Shown: positions 40,401 through 48,000, counted from the first letter of the stretch. The stretch is DNA of 64,000 nt from Pomphorhynchus laevis (GCA_012934845.2 WNNJ02002114.1:119835-183834), one strand, 5' to 3'. Notes: generated by a model from the sequence alone, not told the origin. Translations and numbers: made by a program.

Positions 40401-43400
40401 ACGAGTACATCAAACCATGAATTTCGTGATGGTTGTACGTTCGAGATCATTGGGTAGATGTGTCGAGTGGTCACTGTGTTGATATCATTAACCTGGGATT
40501 TAGTCGTGCATTTGATAGAGTTCCACATCTCATTTTACTGTGTATTTTGCAAAGTTACTAGATTAAGCTATTAATTCTAAATCGGATTCGTAATTTCCTT
40601 TTTGATCAATCATTCAATGTACGAGCTGGAAAACATTATCTCTGCGGAGAATCGTAAAGGGTGTTATCAGGGAATGGTATAAGGTCTAATTGTATTTAAT
40701 GCATTTATCAATGAAATCATATTTGAAAAGATGCAAAACTCTTGCGTCCGTTGACGTTTTTAAGTAGTGGATGGTTAATAATAAAGTCAATAATAACTTA
40801 TCAGTAGAACAAATTTTACCGGAAATCTGAGTCTACGTATTTTATACAATAAATTAAAAATAAAGGATAATTATTAATCATAAATAATTATATAAGATTT
40901 TATACAATTAAAATTTATATAACGATAATATTTAAAATAATATTTATAAATAAGAATCAATCTTTATGAACTGGTTTAGAAATAATATACGTTGTATTCT
41001 AATAGTTGTATTATATTATATTTATTATAACAAATAATAAGTTGTATTATAAGGAAAGCACAGTCTACAGGTCATTGTAAATTGTATATTTTAATAATAT
41101 TTTGTTGATGTGTAATTCGACATTATAAGATTTTAATTTAGAATTATAATCTTATATAATCTTATATTATCATCTAAATTATATTATTTCTAATATAAAT
41201 ATTATAATTTATATGAAAATAAATTATAATATTTAATAGAATATTATCAATTATATTCATTATTCATTCTCATTATTAATATATAATGATATTTAATCAT
41301 TATATTTAATATATAAATTTTAAATACATTATTATGTGCTCTTTAGACATTGTAAAATAAATAGTCAAAATCCATTGATCTATTTTATCAGATAAAACAT
41401 AAATTAAACTAGAAATTATATAATTCTTAATTTCCTAAATTGTCCGAAAATTGCGTTACAAACAAATTAGATAATCGAGATTTAGATAAATATAATTTAT
41501 ATTAAAAAATTTTAACTTTATATTAATATTTTATAATATTATATTAACTAAAATTTCAGGTTTTATATTATTTTATATATTAAATATATCCTAAATACTT
41601 TTAGTATTTAAGACATTGCGACATATAAAATATGTCGCAATGTCTAATTTTAACACGAATTACGAATTGTTAACTAATTGAAAGTATCATAAAATTTTTC
41701 CCATTGATTTCACAAGGATTTCATAAATCTATACGAGTATTTCATTTTTTTTCTGTCCTTTACTATTTTGGTATTAGTTAATCTGGATAATTAACGTTCT
41801 AAGCAACAACTGACGAAAACACAACTTTACTCTACGTAAAAAGTATACCTTAATTTCGTTTTTGATGATCTTTATATGTAGCAACAAATTCTTTGAATTT
41901 AAACATTTTCTGTGTTGTTTTTTACAACATAATTTTCCGAGAGTTATTTAAGTTCAGTTCTGACTTTGCAGTATTATAATACTGATCAAATAATGTTGCT
42001 GATCAATAAGTTTGGAGCTGATAAGCTCATTTGCTAATTAGTTTATTAATACTTATTAGCTCATTTTGATACACAATGACAGATATTTTAAACTTACAGA
42101 TGACCAATTTCGTGTGCAATGACGTGAGCGGTATAGTAATTTATTAAACAAACAACGGTAAACGGATCTGAGCATAGTCCTTCTATTGTTGCAATTCCTA
42201 AAGCATATTTTAATACGAATCGTAAAGATTATACACCGAAGTAATTTTCCTTAAATTAATTAAATTATTTTAAATTAATTAAATTATTTTAAATTAATCA
42301 AATCGTTTAGAAATTTGTATATTTTAATAGATGAAATTTTAACAATATAATTAATAATATAATATACTAACAATTATATTAACCTATGCTGCCTTTCTGT
42401 AAAAACAAACGATACAGTTTGTAAGAAAACCATTTCCAATTGTGCAAACTGTACTTTATATGGGTCGATTGAAACCAAAAGACGGAAATAGCACAAAAAA
42501 TAGAAAAAATATAATATACAATCATATAAAACCAATATTATATATACAATATAATATAGTACCCTATATCTTAATAAAACATATGATTTTACTGTGATAA
42601 TACATGATATTACTTAAATATAGCATATGCTATTTTAATTGTAATATATAACGTCAAATTACAGTCAAACCCAGATTCGTGTTTGTTTGTTTATACACCT
42701 AATCACTTTGTTTTTTATTACACTTAAATATTATAATATTATTAATAATATTCAGAATCGATGGCATTACGATTGCTACGAACATTTAGGCTCCGTCAAG
42801 AAGACAAATGACGAAAGTACGATGAGAATTATCGGTAGATCCTATCAACTATCATTTGTAATTTTTGTTTCTATTACTTTAAAACAATAATTTTTCTGTC
42901 AAATAATTCTATCATTTCTGGTAGTTCAAGCAAAACTCGAGTTTCACTTTCATATGACTACATATACAATAGTAGCCTCGATTATTTAATTAAAACTAAT
43001 TTAATTAATTAAATTAATTTTCTAAAATTACTAAAGGTTAGTTTTTTCATCTACAGAAGAAAATTAAGATGCTTTTCTGAATATGCTAACAGATGTTAGC
43101 GAAATATCAAATAAAAATTTTTCCTTATTTTTTGATTCAGCACTAATAGTTTTTTTATCAATAATGGATCATTATAAACTATTTATGATCAAAATAAAAA
43201 CTTAAAAATATAATTTTAATTAAACTATAAATAAAATTAAGCAAATTTAACTTACCAAATGCATTTTTGCATGCAGGTCTTTCCTTACTAGAAAAAAATA
43301 GAAATTTCAGGCTTTACTTAAACTGTATATCTAATTCACCTTATCAATAGTATGTGAATACTTTCATTAAAGTTGTTCGATGAGTCTTTATGCATAATTT

Positions 43401-44777
43401 TTCTAAACTGTTCTAGAGCTTCATCCATATTTTCTTTAATATGTCTGTATTGACGTTTTATGCTTGTAATATGAAAATCTATAGGCATTCCAATTGTATG
43501 ATGTCTGTACATAATCCGCGTCTTGTACATAAATATTTTTCAAATCAAAACAGGCTACAATTACGTTCGTTTAAGATATTTAAAATGCAAAGTTACACAT
43601 GTAATGTGGATTTGACATGTCCCTTCATATCTACAATATTATGAATCTATACAAGTGGATCGCAAGTCTTGCATATCACAAACATAAGATTTATTAAACA
43701 ATGATTTACGGACACATTTAATTAGAAAATGAGTTATATCGAAAAATGAGTTAAAACCTCTATATTGAACTAGTATATTGAACTAGAATATTTTGAACTT
43801 GTATATTAAACTATTATATTGAGCTAGAATCTATTGGACTTGTATATTGAACTAGTATATCGAGCTAAAATCTATTGGACTAAAATCTAGAACTATTAAA
43901 CTATATTGTTGGTATACATAAATATTGAATTATATTGAATTAGTATATTGAACTAAAATATACTGACCTGGAATTTATTGATATTTTAAATGCAAAGTTA
44001 CACATATAATGTGGATTTGACATGTCCCTTCATATCTACAATATTATGAATCTATACAAGTGGATCGCGAGTCTTGCATATCGCAAACATAAAATTTATT
44101 AAACAATGATTTAAGGTCACATTTAATTAGGAAATGAGTTATATTGCTAGTATATACAAATATTGAACTATATTTAATTAGTGTATCGAACTAGTATATT
44201 GAACTAAAATTTATTGATCGAACTTGTATATTGAACTAAAATATATTAATCGAACTTGTATATTGAACTAAAATTTATTGATCGATCTTGTATATTGAAC
44301 TAAAATATATTGAACTAGTATATACAACTATTGAACTATATTGCTAGCATATTACAAATCGATAGATAATAGTGACTTTTAAGTTAACAAATGATAGATA
44401 AACACTAAAATACGAAGCATTTACCCATTTCGCATTAAAAATGGGTCATTAATAATATTATAAAGTTTACAAAACGATAAAAACAAAATGAGGAAGTTGT
44501 GGCATACTCACGATCGAAACAATATCTTCAAGATAATGTGCGAATTGCTTCGATTCCATTTTGATGTCTTCATCAATATAAAATTTTAGAGGAATTGATA
44601 TTGTCTGATTTTCAGCTAAATAAAACATATTAAGCGATCATTTCAAATCATTAACCTGACATCATTCTGGTTTTCAAAATAAAAATGGCATATAACTGAT
44701 AAATAAACGTATTTAGTTTATGGTAAATGGAAGATTAAGAAGAAACTTACATTTGCTGAATATTAAAGATTTATCTT
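13351..44777 (-). CDS. ADAMTS-like M12B metalloprotease gene, 20 traced exons, 5' end missing
   Basis: Twenty exons read on the minus strand join with consistent phases into about 700 codons ending in a stop. Exons, in order: 44751-44777, 44512-44615, 43340-43521, 43256-43287, 42098-42197, 39427-39546, 38955-39084, 35841-35948, 34785-34852, 34549-34606, 30452-30562, 29371-29512, 25087-25259, 23985-24060, 23097-23187, 21290-21402, 18770-18885, 17045-17150, 14821-14933, 13351-13482. Every intron is GT-AG. The zinc-protease signature HEIGHLFGLNHTD and Met-turn SIMNS identify an M12B protease, and DGGWGP plus a CDG...DNC.IC pattern match ADAMTS proteins after the catalytic domain. The family cleaves extracellular proteins, so a secreted product is expected; arachnid and wasp venoms also contain relatives. 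The signal peptide and most of the propeptide were not found. Zinc ligands and the catalytic Glu are present, so the gene looks functional. The weakest points are the exon 9-10 junction, the donor of exon 14 and the acceptor of exon 20. Confidence 0.85.
14821..14933 (-). CDS. Metalloprotease exon 19: tail module 3, first half
   Basis: The 113-nt exon encodes TEGASECNNEWDHLYSIADD and RFVKFEATDIPVDIYVY. SIAD, VKFE, PVD and YVY are shared with exon 17. Phase 1 in, phase 0 out. Confidence 0.8.
15220..15760. repeat. Diverged direct repeat in intron between exons 18 and 19
   Basis: 15222-15420 and 15558-15750 share AATTTGGAATTTAGGAG, ACATACAGTAAGTTTTG and GATTAATCAA at the same spacing. Confidence 0.6.
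15760..17044. other. Intron between exons 18 and 19, upstream part
   Basis: AT-rich, except for a less AT-rich block at about 16550-16920 with no recognisable frame. Confidence 0.5.
17045..17150 (-). CDS. Metalloprotease exon 18: tail module 2, second half
   Basis: The 106-nt exon encodes HNIYSQNQTSVDANIMEYEF and YNSEKRFKIINSGST. A pyrimidine-rich TTTACAG acceptor and GTATGT donor are present. Phase 0 in and phase 1 out match exons 17 and 19, so exons 17 and 19 can both be included in one transcript. Confidence 0.78.
17151..18769. other. Intron between exons 17 and 18
   Basis: Contains a Naiad-type tail at 18455-18560 and short unrecognised frames. Confidence 0.55.
18770..18885 (-). CDS. 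Metalloprotease exon 17: tail module 2, first half
   Basis: The 116-nt exon encodes QKVDSGSCLKIRDNMYSIAD and NGYVKFETTARPVDTYVY. It is clearly related to exon 19, including the flanking intron beside the GTAAGT donor. Phase 1 in, phase 0 out. Confidence 0.8.
18886..21289. other. Intron between exons 16 and 17
   Basis: Contains a long Naiad-type tail at 20260-20780 and a partial one at about 20990-21160. Otherwise nothing recognised. Confidence 0.55.
21290..21402 (-). CDS. Metalloprotease exon 16: polar linker
   Basis: The 113-nt exon encodes SNNNPSVSDQFTKNNLNAQI, QPIIVKSKETIKVKNNR. Like exon 15 it has no cysteines and is highly polar. GTTTAG acceptor, GTAAGT donor; ends in phase 1, as required by exon 17. 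Confidence 0.72.
21403..23096. other. Intron between exons 15 and 16
   Basis: Contains 3' fragments of the Naiad-type tail (about 21960-22260 and 22590-22660); otherwise plain AT-rich DNA. Confidence 0.5.
23097..23187 (-). CDS. Metalloprotease exon 15: basic, polar linker
   Basis: The 91-nt exon encodes RQSRINPQNVNMSTPFRNQL and SKRDLQINS. It has no cysteines, is rich in Asn, Arg and Gln, and probably forms a flexible linker. Acceptor TTGTCAG and donor GTAAGT are good; phase is 2 at the end. Confidence 0.7.
23985..24060 (-). CDS. Metalloprotease exon 14: tail module 1, second half
   Basis: The 76-nt exon encodes INGVEDNCFINISYYLPTSD and NTFNR. It starts in phase 0 after TTTAG and leaves at GAG/GTTTGT in phase 1, which fits exon 15. 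The donor is weak. Another frame of the same DNA would give a hydrophobic peptide, but only this frame fits the neighbouring exons. Confidence 0.6.
25087..25259 (-). CDS. Metalloprotease exon 13: tail module 1, first half
   Basis: The 173-nt exon encodes IQDTRDNYLLGKNKYTILPS, then ACDSMYSYMKNVDNNTILYE and ends PDNSKLY. It starts in phase 1 and ends in phase 0. The pattern C..MYS...D.....E.......YVY-like end recurs in exons 17 and 19, so this is the first of three related modules in the spacer-like region. Confidence 0.75.
25260..27229. other. Intron 12-13, proximal part
   Basis: Mostly AT-rich. A less AT-rich segment at about 26090-26400 contains no frame that I could assign. Confidence 0.45.
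27230..28900 (-). repeat. Older inverted copy of the 51.4-53.4 kb repeat region
   Basis: The reverse complement matches 51360-51960 and 53000-53470 and, at its start, 8880-9400. It is more diverged than the 51.5/57.6 kb pair. It fills most of the intron between exons 12 and 13. Confidence 0.7.
29371..29512 (-). CDS. Metalloprotease exon 12: end of Cys-rich domain
   Basis: The 142-nt exon encodes LANCDGEYS, KFLDNCLICNGKNADCEF and a tail ending in NPA. CDG...FD.C..CGG.N..C closes the Cys-rich domain of ADAMTS proteins, and the match is clear here. Phase 0 in, phase 1 out (CAG/GTAATT). A plus-strand copy is at 61120-61237. Confidence 0.85.
30452..30562 (-). CDS. Metalloprotease exon 11: Cys-rich domain
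   Basis: The 111-nt exon (phase 0 at both ends) encodes DILFIDRSDSCRDENYNGYR followed by C, then NDGMCFNGKCV. C..(D/N)G.C.NGKCV is typical of ADAMTS Cys-rich domains. Plus-strand copies at 615-709, 9665-9769 and 60072-60182 show that this exon has been duplicated with its flanks. Confidence 0.85.
30958..31045 (+). repeat. Partial copy of the module's 3' flank
   Basis: GTACTCATTGGTCGTCTAGA and its downstream sequence recur at 31322-31403. Only the last part of the module is present. Confidence 0.75.
31272..31346 (+). ncRNA. Permuted hammerhead-like RNA module, copy 1
   Basis: Parts in order: GGCAGC (31272), GAAA (31279), CGGTCAGTGTGTAC (31283-31296), TTCTA-CTGATGA (31301-31312), GTTGCC (31315), GG, GTACTCATTGGTCG (31323-31336), TC, TAGAA. 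GGCAGC pairs with GTTGCC, the 14-nt arms pair at 13 of 14 positions counting G-U, and TTCTA pairs with TAGAA. Confidence 0.7.
31511..31540 (-). ncRNA. Penelope-type 3' hairpin, hammerhead-like (1)
   Basis: Minus strand: CTGAAGA-A-GGGC-AGTTA-GCCC-GAAAGC. It has the layout core1 - stem II - core2 of a hammerhead with CTGAAGA for CTGATGA. Such hairpins are common near 3' ends of Penelope-like elements. Confidence 0.55.
31751..31822 (+). ncRNA. Permuted hammerhead-like RNA module, copy 2
   Basis: GGCAGC/GCTGCC pair fully; CGACTGATGGTAG pairs with CTACCATCAGCTCG except for one bulged base; CTGATGA and the TC/TAGG step are present; GAAA is GTAA here. Confidence 0.7.
31932..31955 (+). ncRNA. Penelope-type 3' hairpin, hammerhead-like (2)
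   Basis: CTGAAGA-A-GGC-TTCG-GCC-GAAAG, with a UUCG tetraloop. It is the same layout as the hairpin at 31511-31540. Confidence 0.55.
32203..32274 (-). ncRNA. Permuted hammerhead-like RNA module, copy 3
   Basis: Read on the minus strand: GGCAGC/GCTGCC, GAAA, CGGCATGTGATAG pairing with CTATCACATGACCG (same bulge position as copy 2), TCTTA-CTGACGA and TC-TAGGA. The long arms differ wholly from those of copies 1 and 2 yet remain complementary. Confidence 0.72.
32690..33610 (-). mobile_element. Penelope-like element with C-terminal GIY-YIG, 5' truncated
   Basis: On the minus strand a frame (33580-33074) has LVLRYHPGLANLRKDMNQII, KRPRCKTCESI and FNCATQDI, the usual end of Penelope/Poseidon reverse transcriptases. 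A second frame (to 32908) holds the GIY-YIG part: KIYIGLCDGCNHQYVGESCR and LSERLNNRRADI. The core reverse transcriptase is missing, and the two halves are in different frames. The 3' region ends with a hammerhead-like hairpin near 32751-32781. The 3' part recurs at 59396-59567. Confidence 0.85.
32751..32781 (-). ncRNA. Penelope-type 3' hairpin, hammerhead-like (3)
   Basis: Minus strand: CTGAGGA-AG-ACCC-CTAGA-GGGT-TAAAACG, directly downstream of the GIY-YIG coding part of the second Penelope-like element. Copied on the plus strand at 59495-59526. Confidence 0.6.
33611..34548. other. Intron between exons 10 and 11, upstream part
   Basis: 33611-33850 is probably more of the second Penelope-like element, too worn to read. 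The rest is AT-rich with nothing recognised. Confidence 0.45.
34549..34606 (-). CDS. Metalloprotease exon 10: rest of the reduced TSP1 repeat
   Basis: The 58-nt exon encodes PSTLGKFCSGPSMKLVYNQ with a TTATAG acceptor and GTAAGT donor. GKFCSG resembles the GG.YC.G step in the second half of ADAMTS thrombospondin repeats. Together with exon 9 the repeat is much shorter than the usual 50 or so residues. Confidence 0.65.
34785..34852 (-). CDS. Metalloprotease exon 9: GxC motif and start of TSP1 repeat
   Basis: The exon encodes GCLFGQCVCLDNIDIIDGGW and GP. Family members have GxCV...DGGWGPW at exactly this point, where the central thrombospondin type 1 repeat begins. I placed the donor at GTATGA (before 34785) because it keeps phase with exon 10. 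A donor about 20 nt further on (GTGTAT, exon start 34765) would add WYEAPHS but break phase. Confidence 0.65.
35010..35170. repeat. Minisatellite in intron before exon 9
   Basis: Four or five imperfect units of about 30-50 bp built on TTGTCCANCTAAGCGATAGG. Confidence 0.7.
35841..35948 (-). CDS. Metalloprotease exon 8: disintegrin-like/Cys-rich part
   Basis: The 108-nt exon (36 codons, phase 0 at both ends) encodes ICHQTTCIV and SVPCANSNSCANS with five cysteines. Spacing and position match the short disintegrin-like region of ADAMTS proteins. The acceptor is GTTAAG; a nearer upstream AG would bring in a stop. Confidence 0.75.
35949..37028. other. Intron between exons 7 and 8, including a GC-richer block
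   Basis: 36140-36420 is markedly less AT-rich, with a GGACTAT/ATAGTCC hairpin, and ends in TA repeats like the neighbouring structured elements. It is probably another non-autonomous element, family unknown. Confidence 0.4.
37029..37293. mobile_element. Fold-back MITE with an internal perfect palindrome
   Basis: Terminal inverted repeats of about 35 bp start ATGTTGCTGATATGTAGTTT; the right arm is the mirror, ending CATATCAGCAACAT. In the middle, TTAGCCACCACACACA and its exact complement (37103-37136) are separated by 2 bp. No coding capacity. No target-site duplication could be fixed in the AT-rich flanks. Confidence 0.7.
37300..37555 (+). repeat. ~250-bp hammerhead-bearing repeat, unit 1
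   Basis: Starts near AGTGCCTGATGCATGG and ends near GGCCATACGTA. It repeats at 37765-38020 with about 90 percent identity by eye. No coding region was seen in the 210 bp between the two units. Confidence 0.8.
37465..37506 (+). ncRNA. Decayed hammerhead, sister of 37928-37969
   Basis: CTGATGA, GAAA and CGCGTC are intact, but one pair in stem I (ACGTTA against TACCGT) and one in stem II (GATC against GAGC) are lost. It is part of a ~250-bp unit that is repeated 463 bp further on, like the two pseudo-LTRs of a Penelope-like element or two units of a retrozyme. Confidence 0.75.
37765..38020 (+). repeat. ~250-bp hammerhead-bearing repeat, unit 2
   Basis: The better preserved unit, holding the intact hammerhead. 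It is followed at once by a long (TA)n tract. Confidence 0.8.
37928..37969 (+). ncRNA. Compact type I hammerhead ribozyme
   Basis: All parts are in canonical order: stem I ACGGTA / TACCGT (6 bp), core CTGATGA at 37934-37940, stem II GCTC-CGTTA-GAGC, core GAAA at 37954-37957, stem III CGCG, and cleavage expected after GTC at 37963. Stem III is only the self-complementary CGCG, which as a monomer is too short but in a dimer forms a 4-bp helix; short-stem hammerheads of Penelope-like elements and retrozymes are known to act as dimers. It should self-cleave the plus-strand RNA. Confidence 0.85.
38141..38232 (-). repeat. Second copy of the ~90-bp AT-bounded unit
   Basis: On the minus strand it reads TAGTTTAGATTACTTATTC to AAACCGGTTTACTT, matching 48830-48920, and is again bounded by TA-rich tracts on both sides. 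Confidence 0.75.
38438..38510 (+). ncRNA. Permuted hammerhead-like RNA module, copy 4
   Basis: GCAGTC pairs with GACTGC (changed on both sides relative to the other copies), GAAA is kept, CGCACCCTAAC pairs with GTTAGGAGCG around one defect, the core reads TGACGA, and TC-TCGGAG follows. Confidence 0.65.
38955..39084 (-). CDS. Metalloprotease exon 7: end of catalytic domain
   Basis: The 130-nt exon encodes KKECLKKFYREDMLNIRLPV and, after the linker SITRDNVCKFDFGESAIAAG, ends in SES. ECLKKFYRE resembles the last helix of the catalytic domain (usually S...C...L). It ends in phase 0 at a GTGCGT donor. Confidence 0.78.
39427..39546 (-). CDS. Metalloprotease exon 6: third zinc His and Met-turn
   Basis: The 120-nt exon encodes FGLNHTDNLNASTSIMNSIT. 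Joined to exon 5 it completes HEIGHLFGLNH, followed by TD where HD is usual. SIMNS supplies the Met-turn of metzincins. The donor is GTAAGC and the phase is 2. Confidence 0.88.
39547..42097. other. Intron splitting the zinc motif
   Basis: Holds imperfect ~60-bp repeats at about 40067-40200 (CGACRAACCAA and GGCTTGAAGATAA), the LINE remnant at 40290-40760 and a minus-strand Naiad tail end at about 40815-41000. Confidence 0.55.
40290..40760 (+). pseudogene. LINE reverse-transcriptase remnant
   Basis: Readable pieces: DIINLGFSRAFDRVPH, RIRNFLFDQSFNVRAG, and VFNAFINEI after a GxxQG-type turn. These are motifs of jockey/CR1/I-type LINE reverse transcriptases (D.SKAFD.V.H, FL..R...V, FINDI). Several stops are present; the YxDD motif is not seen. 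Confidence 0.75.
42098..42197 (-). CDS. Metalloprotease exon 5: first half of the zinc site
   Basis: The 100-nt exon encodes GIATIEGLCSDPFTVVC and ends AHVIAHEIGHL, with the GTAAGT donor inside the last codon. HEIGH supplies two zinc-binding His residues and the catalytic Glu. The third His is in the next exon, so the zinc signature is split by an intron of about 2.55 kb. Confidence 0.88.
43256..43287 (-). CDS. Metalloprotease exon 4 (32-nt microexon)
   Basis: The 32-nt exon encodes KERPACKNAF between a strong polypyrimidine/TAG acceptor and a GTAAGT donor. Phases match both neighbours, and the product runs into GIATIEGLCS, the expected cysteine-containing loop before the active-site helix. 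Confidence 0.75.
43340..43521 (-). CDS. Metalloprotease exon 3: catalytic domain, central part
   Basis: The 182-nt exon starts in phase 0 after TACAAG and ends in phase 2 at a GTGAAT donor. It encodes YRHHTIGMPIDFHITSI, a helix-rich stretch (ENMDEALEQFRKIMH) and FNESIHILLI, the strand that in M12B enzymes precedes the conserved Cys and the GIA segment. The acceptor is weaker than the others, but it is the only nearby AG that keeps the frame. Confidence 0.75.
43575..44345. repeat. Minisatellite and 165-bp direct repeat in intron before exon 3
   Basis: A ~165-bp unit (AAAATGCAAAGTTACACAT...) occurs at 43575-43745 and 43979-44150. Each is followed by a tract of irregular ~14-22-bp units (TATATTGAACTAGTATATTGAAC and variants). 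Confidence 0.8.
44512..44615 (-). CDS. Metalloprotease exon 2: start of catalytic domain
   Basis: The 104-nt exon encodes ENQTISIPLKFYIDEDIK followed by FAHYLEDIVSI. It looks like the first beta-strand (IPLKFYID) and first helix of a reprolysin domain. Splice sites are TTTAG acceptor and GTGAGT donor; it ends in phase 0. Confidence 0.75.
44751..44777 (-). CDS. Metalloprotease exon 1 of those traced (27-nt microexon)
   Basis: This 27-nt exon encodes DKSLIFSK between a TTTTAG acceptor and a GTAAG donor. It starts in phase 1, so at least one more exon lies upstream, and it ends in phase 1, matching the next exon. It is the end of the propeptide or the linker before the catalytic domain. Because it is so short, support rests on splice sites and phase. 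Confidence 0.5.
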
Positions 44778-46619
44778 CTAAAATCCATGGGGAACATAGA
44801 TTTTAGAAATAAAAATACTAAGTTCGGAAAACAATTTTCAAATCCCTCCGAAATAATATTTTCATTTTTTATTAATTAAAATATTTTCTCTGCAGAATAA
44901 TCGGGAACATTAACTTTCCACATCTATCAGCTAAAATAAAATTTTTAATCTTCTGTTTTAAAACAATTTTCATTGTTTTTTATCTGCATTTTTGACTAAT
45001 AAAACTTCATATTTTAAGATGAATTTCGGTAAATAGATCGACGACATGAACTTTATGCTTTTGGTTGCCGTGCTAATGAATTTAAGTTTGTGCTCCGATA
45101 GGTGGCATATTCATCGATGTGTATATCCCCCTGTGATATACAGCGGGATATATCAGCATCCCGTGTGATCAGGAGGATATTACACGCTCTATTATTGCCA
45201 AAAGTAATCACTTTTTATATTTGGCACAACCTTCATGTATCCGCTAGCAGGGATATACGACTTGTATATTTCAATATACAATAAATGCGCACTATGCTTC
45301 CTTATTATTTCTTCTTTAAACGAGATGAGTTAAAAATAAATTTTTATACATGTTCAAAATTTTTATATGAAAGGGAATTTTAAACAAAAAATTGAATTTA
45401 AAATGAAATGAGTTGCTAAATTACCGATAATACGCATAACAAAGGAGTGGTTAAGGATATTAACTTAAATATAAATTGACTTAGTATCCACTATTTTCAT
45501 CAAGCTAGTTATGTATCAGGAATTTCATTGCATCATTAAATGTTTGTATAAAAACCGACAAAATGTTTAAAAGTTTTCTTGTTTATTCACGTCGTACAAA
45601 TAATACAGTTTTAGTATTTCTGACAGAGGTTATATTGCCGCTGGAAAACAATGTCCTCACGTCAATAATAACTTGTCATTATAACAAATCAGATCAGATA
45701 TCTGAGTCTACGTATTTTATACGATATATAAATTAAAAATAAAGATAAATAATTATAAATAACAAATAATATAAGATTTTATGCAGTTTATATTTATATA
45801 ACGATAGAGTATGTAATTAAAATTTAAAATTAAAATGAATATTTATAAATTGACTAATAAATAACATATGATTTATTAGATTAAGGATAAGAGGTCATCA
45901 GAAGGAACTGCTATGCAATCAGGATTCGTTCTCTATTTCTCGACTGAACGCAGCAGCGGGGCTAAATACATGTTAGTGACGTCCTTGCTAATATCGAGTA
46001 TTCAATGTGAGATGGATTATGCTACATTCAGCCCTTAAAATCTTCCACCTTAAAATAAATAATTTGATTTATACGATATATTGCCGAAAATTCAATGTAC
46101 CCACGTCAATAATAACATGCCAGTAGAACAAATCCTATCGGATATATGAGTCTACGAATTTTATACGATATATTAATAAAAATGAAGATAAATAACTATA
46201 AATAATAAATATTGCATAAGATTTTATACTTTTTATTGAGTTACAATTAATAACTTAAAAGAAAATAATCATTGAAAAAGGGCAGTGTAAACTAAAAGTT
46301 TAGTGATGTTACTTATATTTCGGACAGCGTCGTATTTATCTGCGCCTGCAAATCATGAAGCTTGACTGAAGCATGTCCATCGCAGTCATTGTCTATCCTC
46401 CGCAGGCTATTGTAGTCCTCGTTGCTGTGATATGATATGTGGAACTCCCATGTCCCCCTTCGATTTGCATATTTGATTTAAAACTGTGTTTGCTAGTGCT
46501 CTCGTTGTCCAACAAAGAATGACATATGGCTCTGTTATGTGTATTATTATACATTATTATATACATTATTAATTAATTTAAATTACAATTAATATATTAC
46601 AAATGTAAAACTGGGGTTT
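44778..46619. other. Region upstream of the traced metalloprotease exons
   Basis: No propeptide or signal-peptide exon was recognised. Contains minus-strand Naiad tails at about 45690-45990 and 46090-46250, and an unassigned GC-richer stretch at about 45050-45270. Confidence 0.5.
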
Positions 46620-47060
46620 TTACATTTATTCGACACGATGTACTACGCGATGATATTAGTCGTTGTTTTAAAACAATGTGTAAAAGTGTGACAACTGAGC
46701 TAGAATTTCAGCCAGTTCCATATAATGTAGTACTTGATGTATCTATAACGACAAAAGACAGAGATATAAGATCTGATTTTGATGATACTTGATGGGATTT
46801 CCTTAAATATGACGGATCAATACTTTTTTGGATATATGTGTATTTAGCACCTTAGCATCGTCATGAACCGCATGATATTCAAGTATCACGAAGAGCGACA
46901 AGAGCTTAAATACAACAAAAGAGTAGTGAAAATAGAGCACGGTACTTTTATCCCGATAGTGTTATCAACTAACGGAGGAATTGGACATTTTCCTGATAAT
47001 GTACTAATTCAAATGACACGAAAATATCAGTTTCTAAGCGTTACGAATGTGTAGAATGTA
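46620..47060 (+). pseudogene. LINE ORF2 C-terminal remnant
   Basis: The frame at 46863-47051 has YHEERQELKYNKRVVKIEHG, TFIPIVLSTNGGIG; upstream, DVSITTKDRDIRSDFDD. R....H(E)..K...YN.RV.EVEHG(S/T)FTP(L/I)V...GG(M/I)G is a recurrent C-terminal signature of a group of invertebrate LINE-type reverse-transcriptase proteins. Broken by stops. Confidence 0.6.
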
Positions 47061-47134
47061 TTATATCATACAAGGCGAATATCTCAGTATTGATTGCTAT
47101 ATCAGTATCGATAGAATTACGATTGCGACGGACA

Positions 47135-48000
47135 TTAAGGATCCACTAAGAAGACAAATGACGGAAGTACGGTGATAATCGTACTATACAATATATAATT
47201 CATGCTCGAGGAAACACTTTTAAGGTGAGCAGATGCCACCAGGGCCTCATTTCCGTCAAACACGCGAATTTGCGCGATCGATTTGTCAAAGTTCTCGAAG
47301 AATGGTCCAAACTCTGTTTTACTGGCGTCAAGGTTGTCGCAAACATTAGCATGATACTCGGAGTGAGTATTGAAATTGCCAGTAATCTGATCGAATAGTG
47401 CGAGAAATATACAGTTATCATCGCTGAGCTGTATGTGATCGGCAGCATAAATCCCATCAGCTGCTGAGTAGCACAGCTTTAGCATGCCCGTTTTAGCATT
47501 GTCGTGTGATTCAATCAGAGAGTCGCCGTAACAAGCGACGAATGAGGGTTCCGAGCGCTAGCCTTCAAGGATTTATAAATGCCAAATCTACTGCTTCCGG
47601 CAGTACTCCATAGATTAGAATATCAGTTGTTCTTTCTTTGACATTATTTATCAAGTTGTAGACTTCTCGGTTAACGTGCATTTCAGATTATTGCGCTGCC
47701 TGAAAAACAATATATCTTATGTCATTATGACGCAGACATGTCTAACCTTAAAATGTGCATGCTAATGAATGGAAGCCCATACAATTAACCTTCCAATAAC
47801 ATCTACTGCACCTGTAAATCTTATCAGAGATGATAATGCCCAGCCACAAGCGTATAGGGACAGCGAACTCATTGTAGACAGCCCTAGACCAAGATTTGTT
47901 AAATATAAATTGCAGCCAAAAATTGTCGTGAGGAGATAACACTGAAAGTAAGAGTGCTTTGTCAGCCTCATTTGATTTCGATTTTAATATATCCAGCACG
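47135..48000 (-). pseudogene. LINE reverse-transcriptase remnant, opposite strand
   Basis: Minus-strand frames show LLSVLSPHDNFWLQFIFNK, then VPIRLWLGIIISDKIYRC and GFHSLAC; the family pattern is SPH....WL...P....G..L......R.A...RLG...C.......C.....D..G.H.L.C. A frame at 47485-47135 (CYSAADGIYAADHIQLSDDN, DNLDASKTEFGPFF) may be the preceding reverse transcriptase, badly worn. It lies head to head with the 46.6-47.06 kb piece, which belongs to the same kind of protein. Confidence 0.55.

Noticed and set aside
45050-45290. Frame and TATATCCC/GGGATATA hairpin as a gene or ribozyme
   Set aside because: No family resemblance, no hammerhead core and no second copy in the window.
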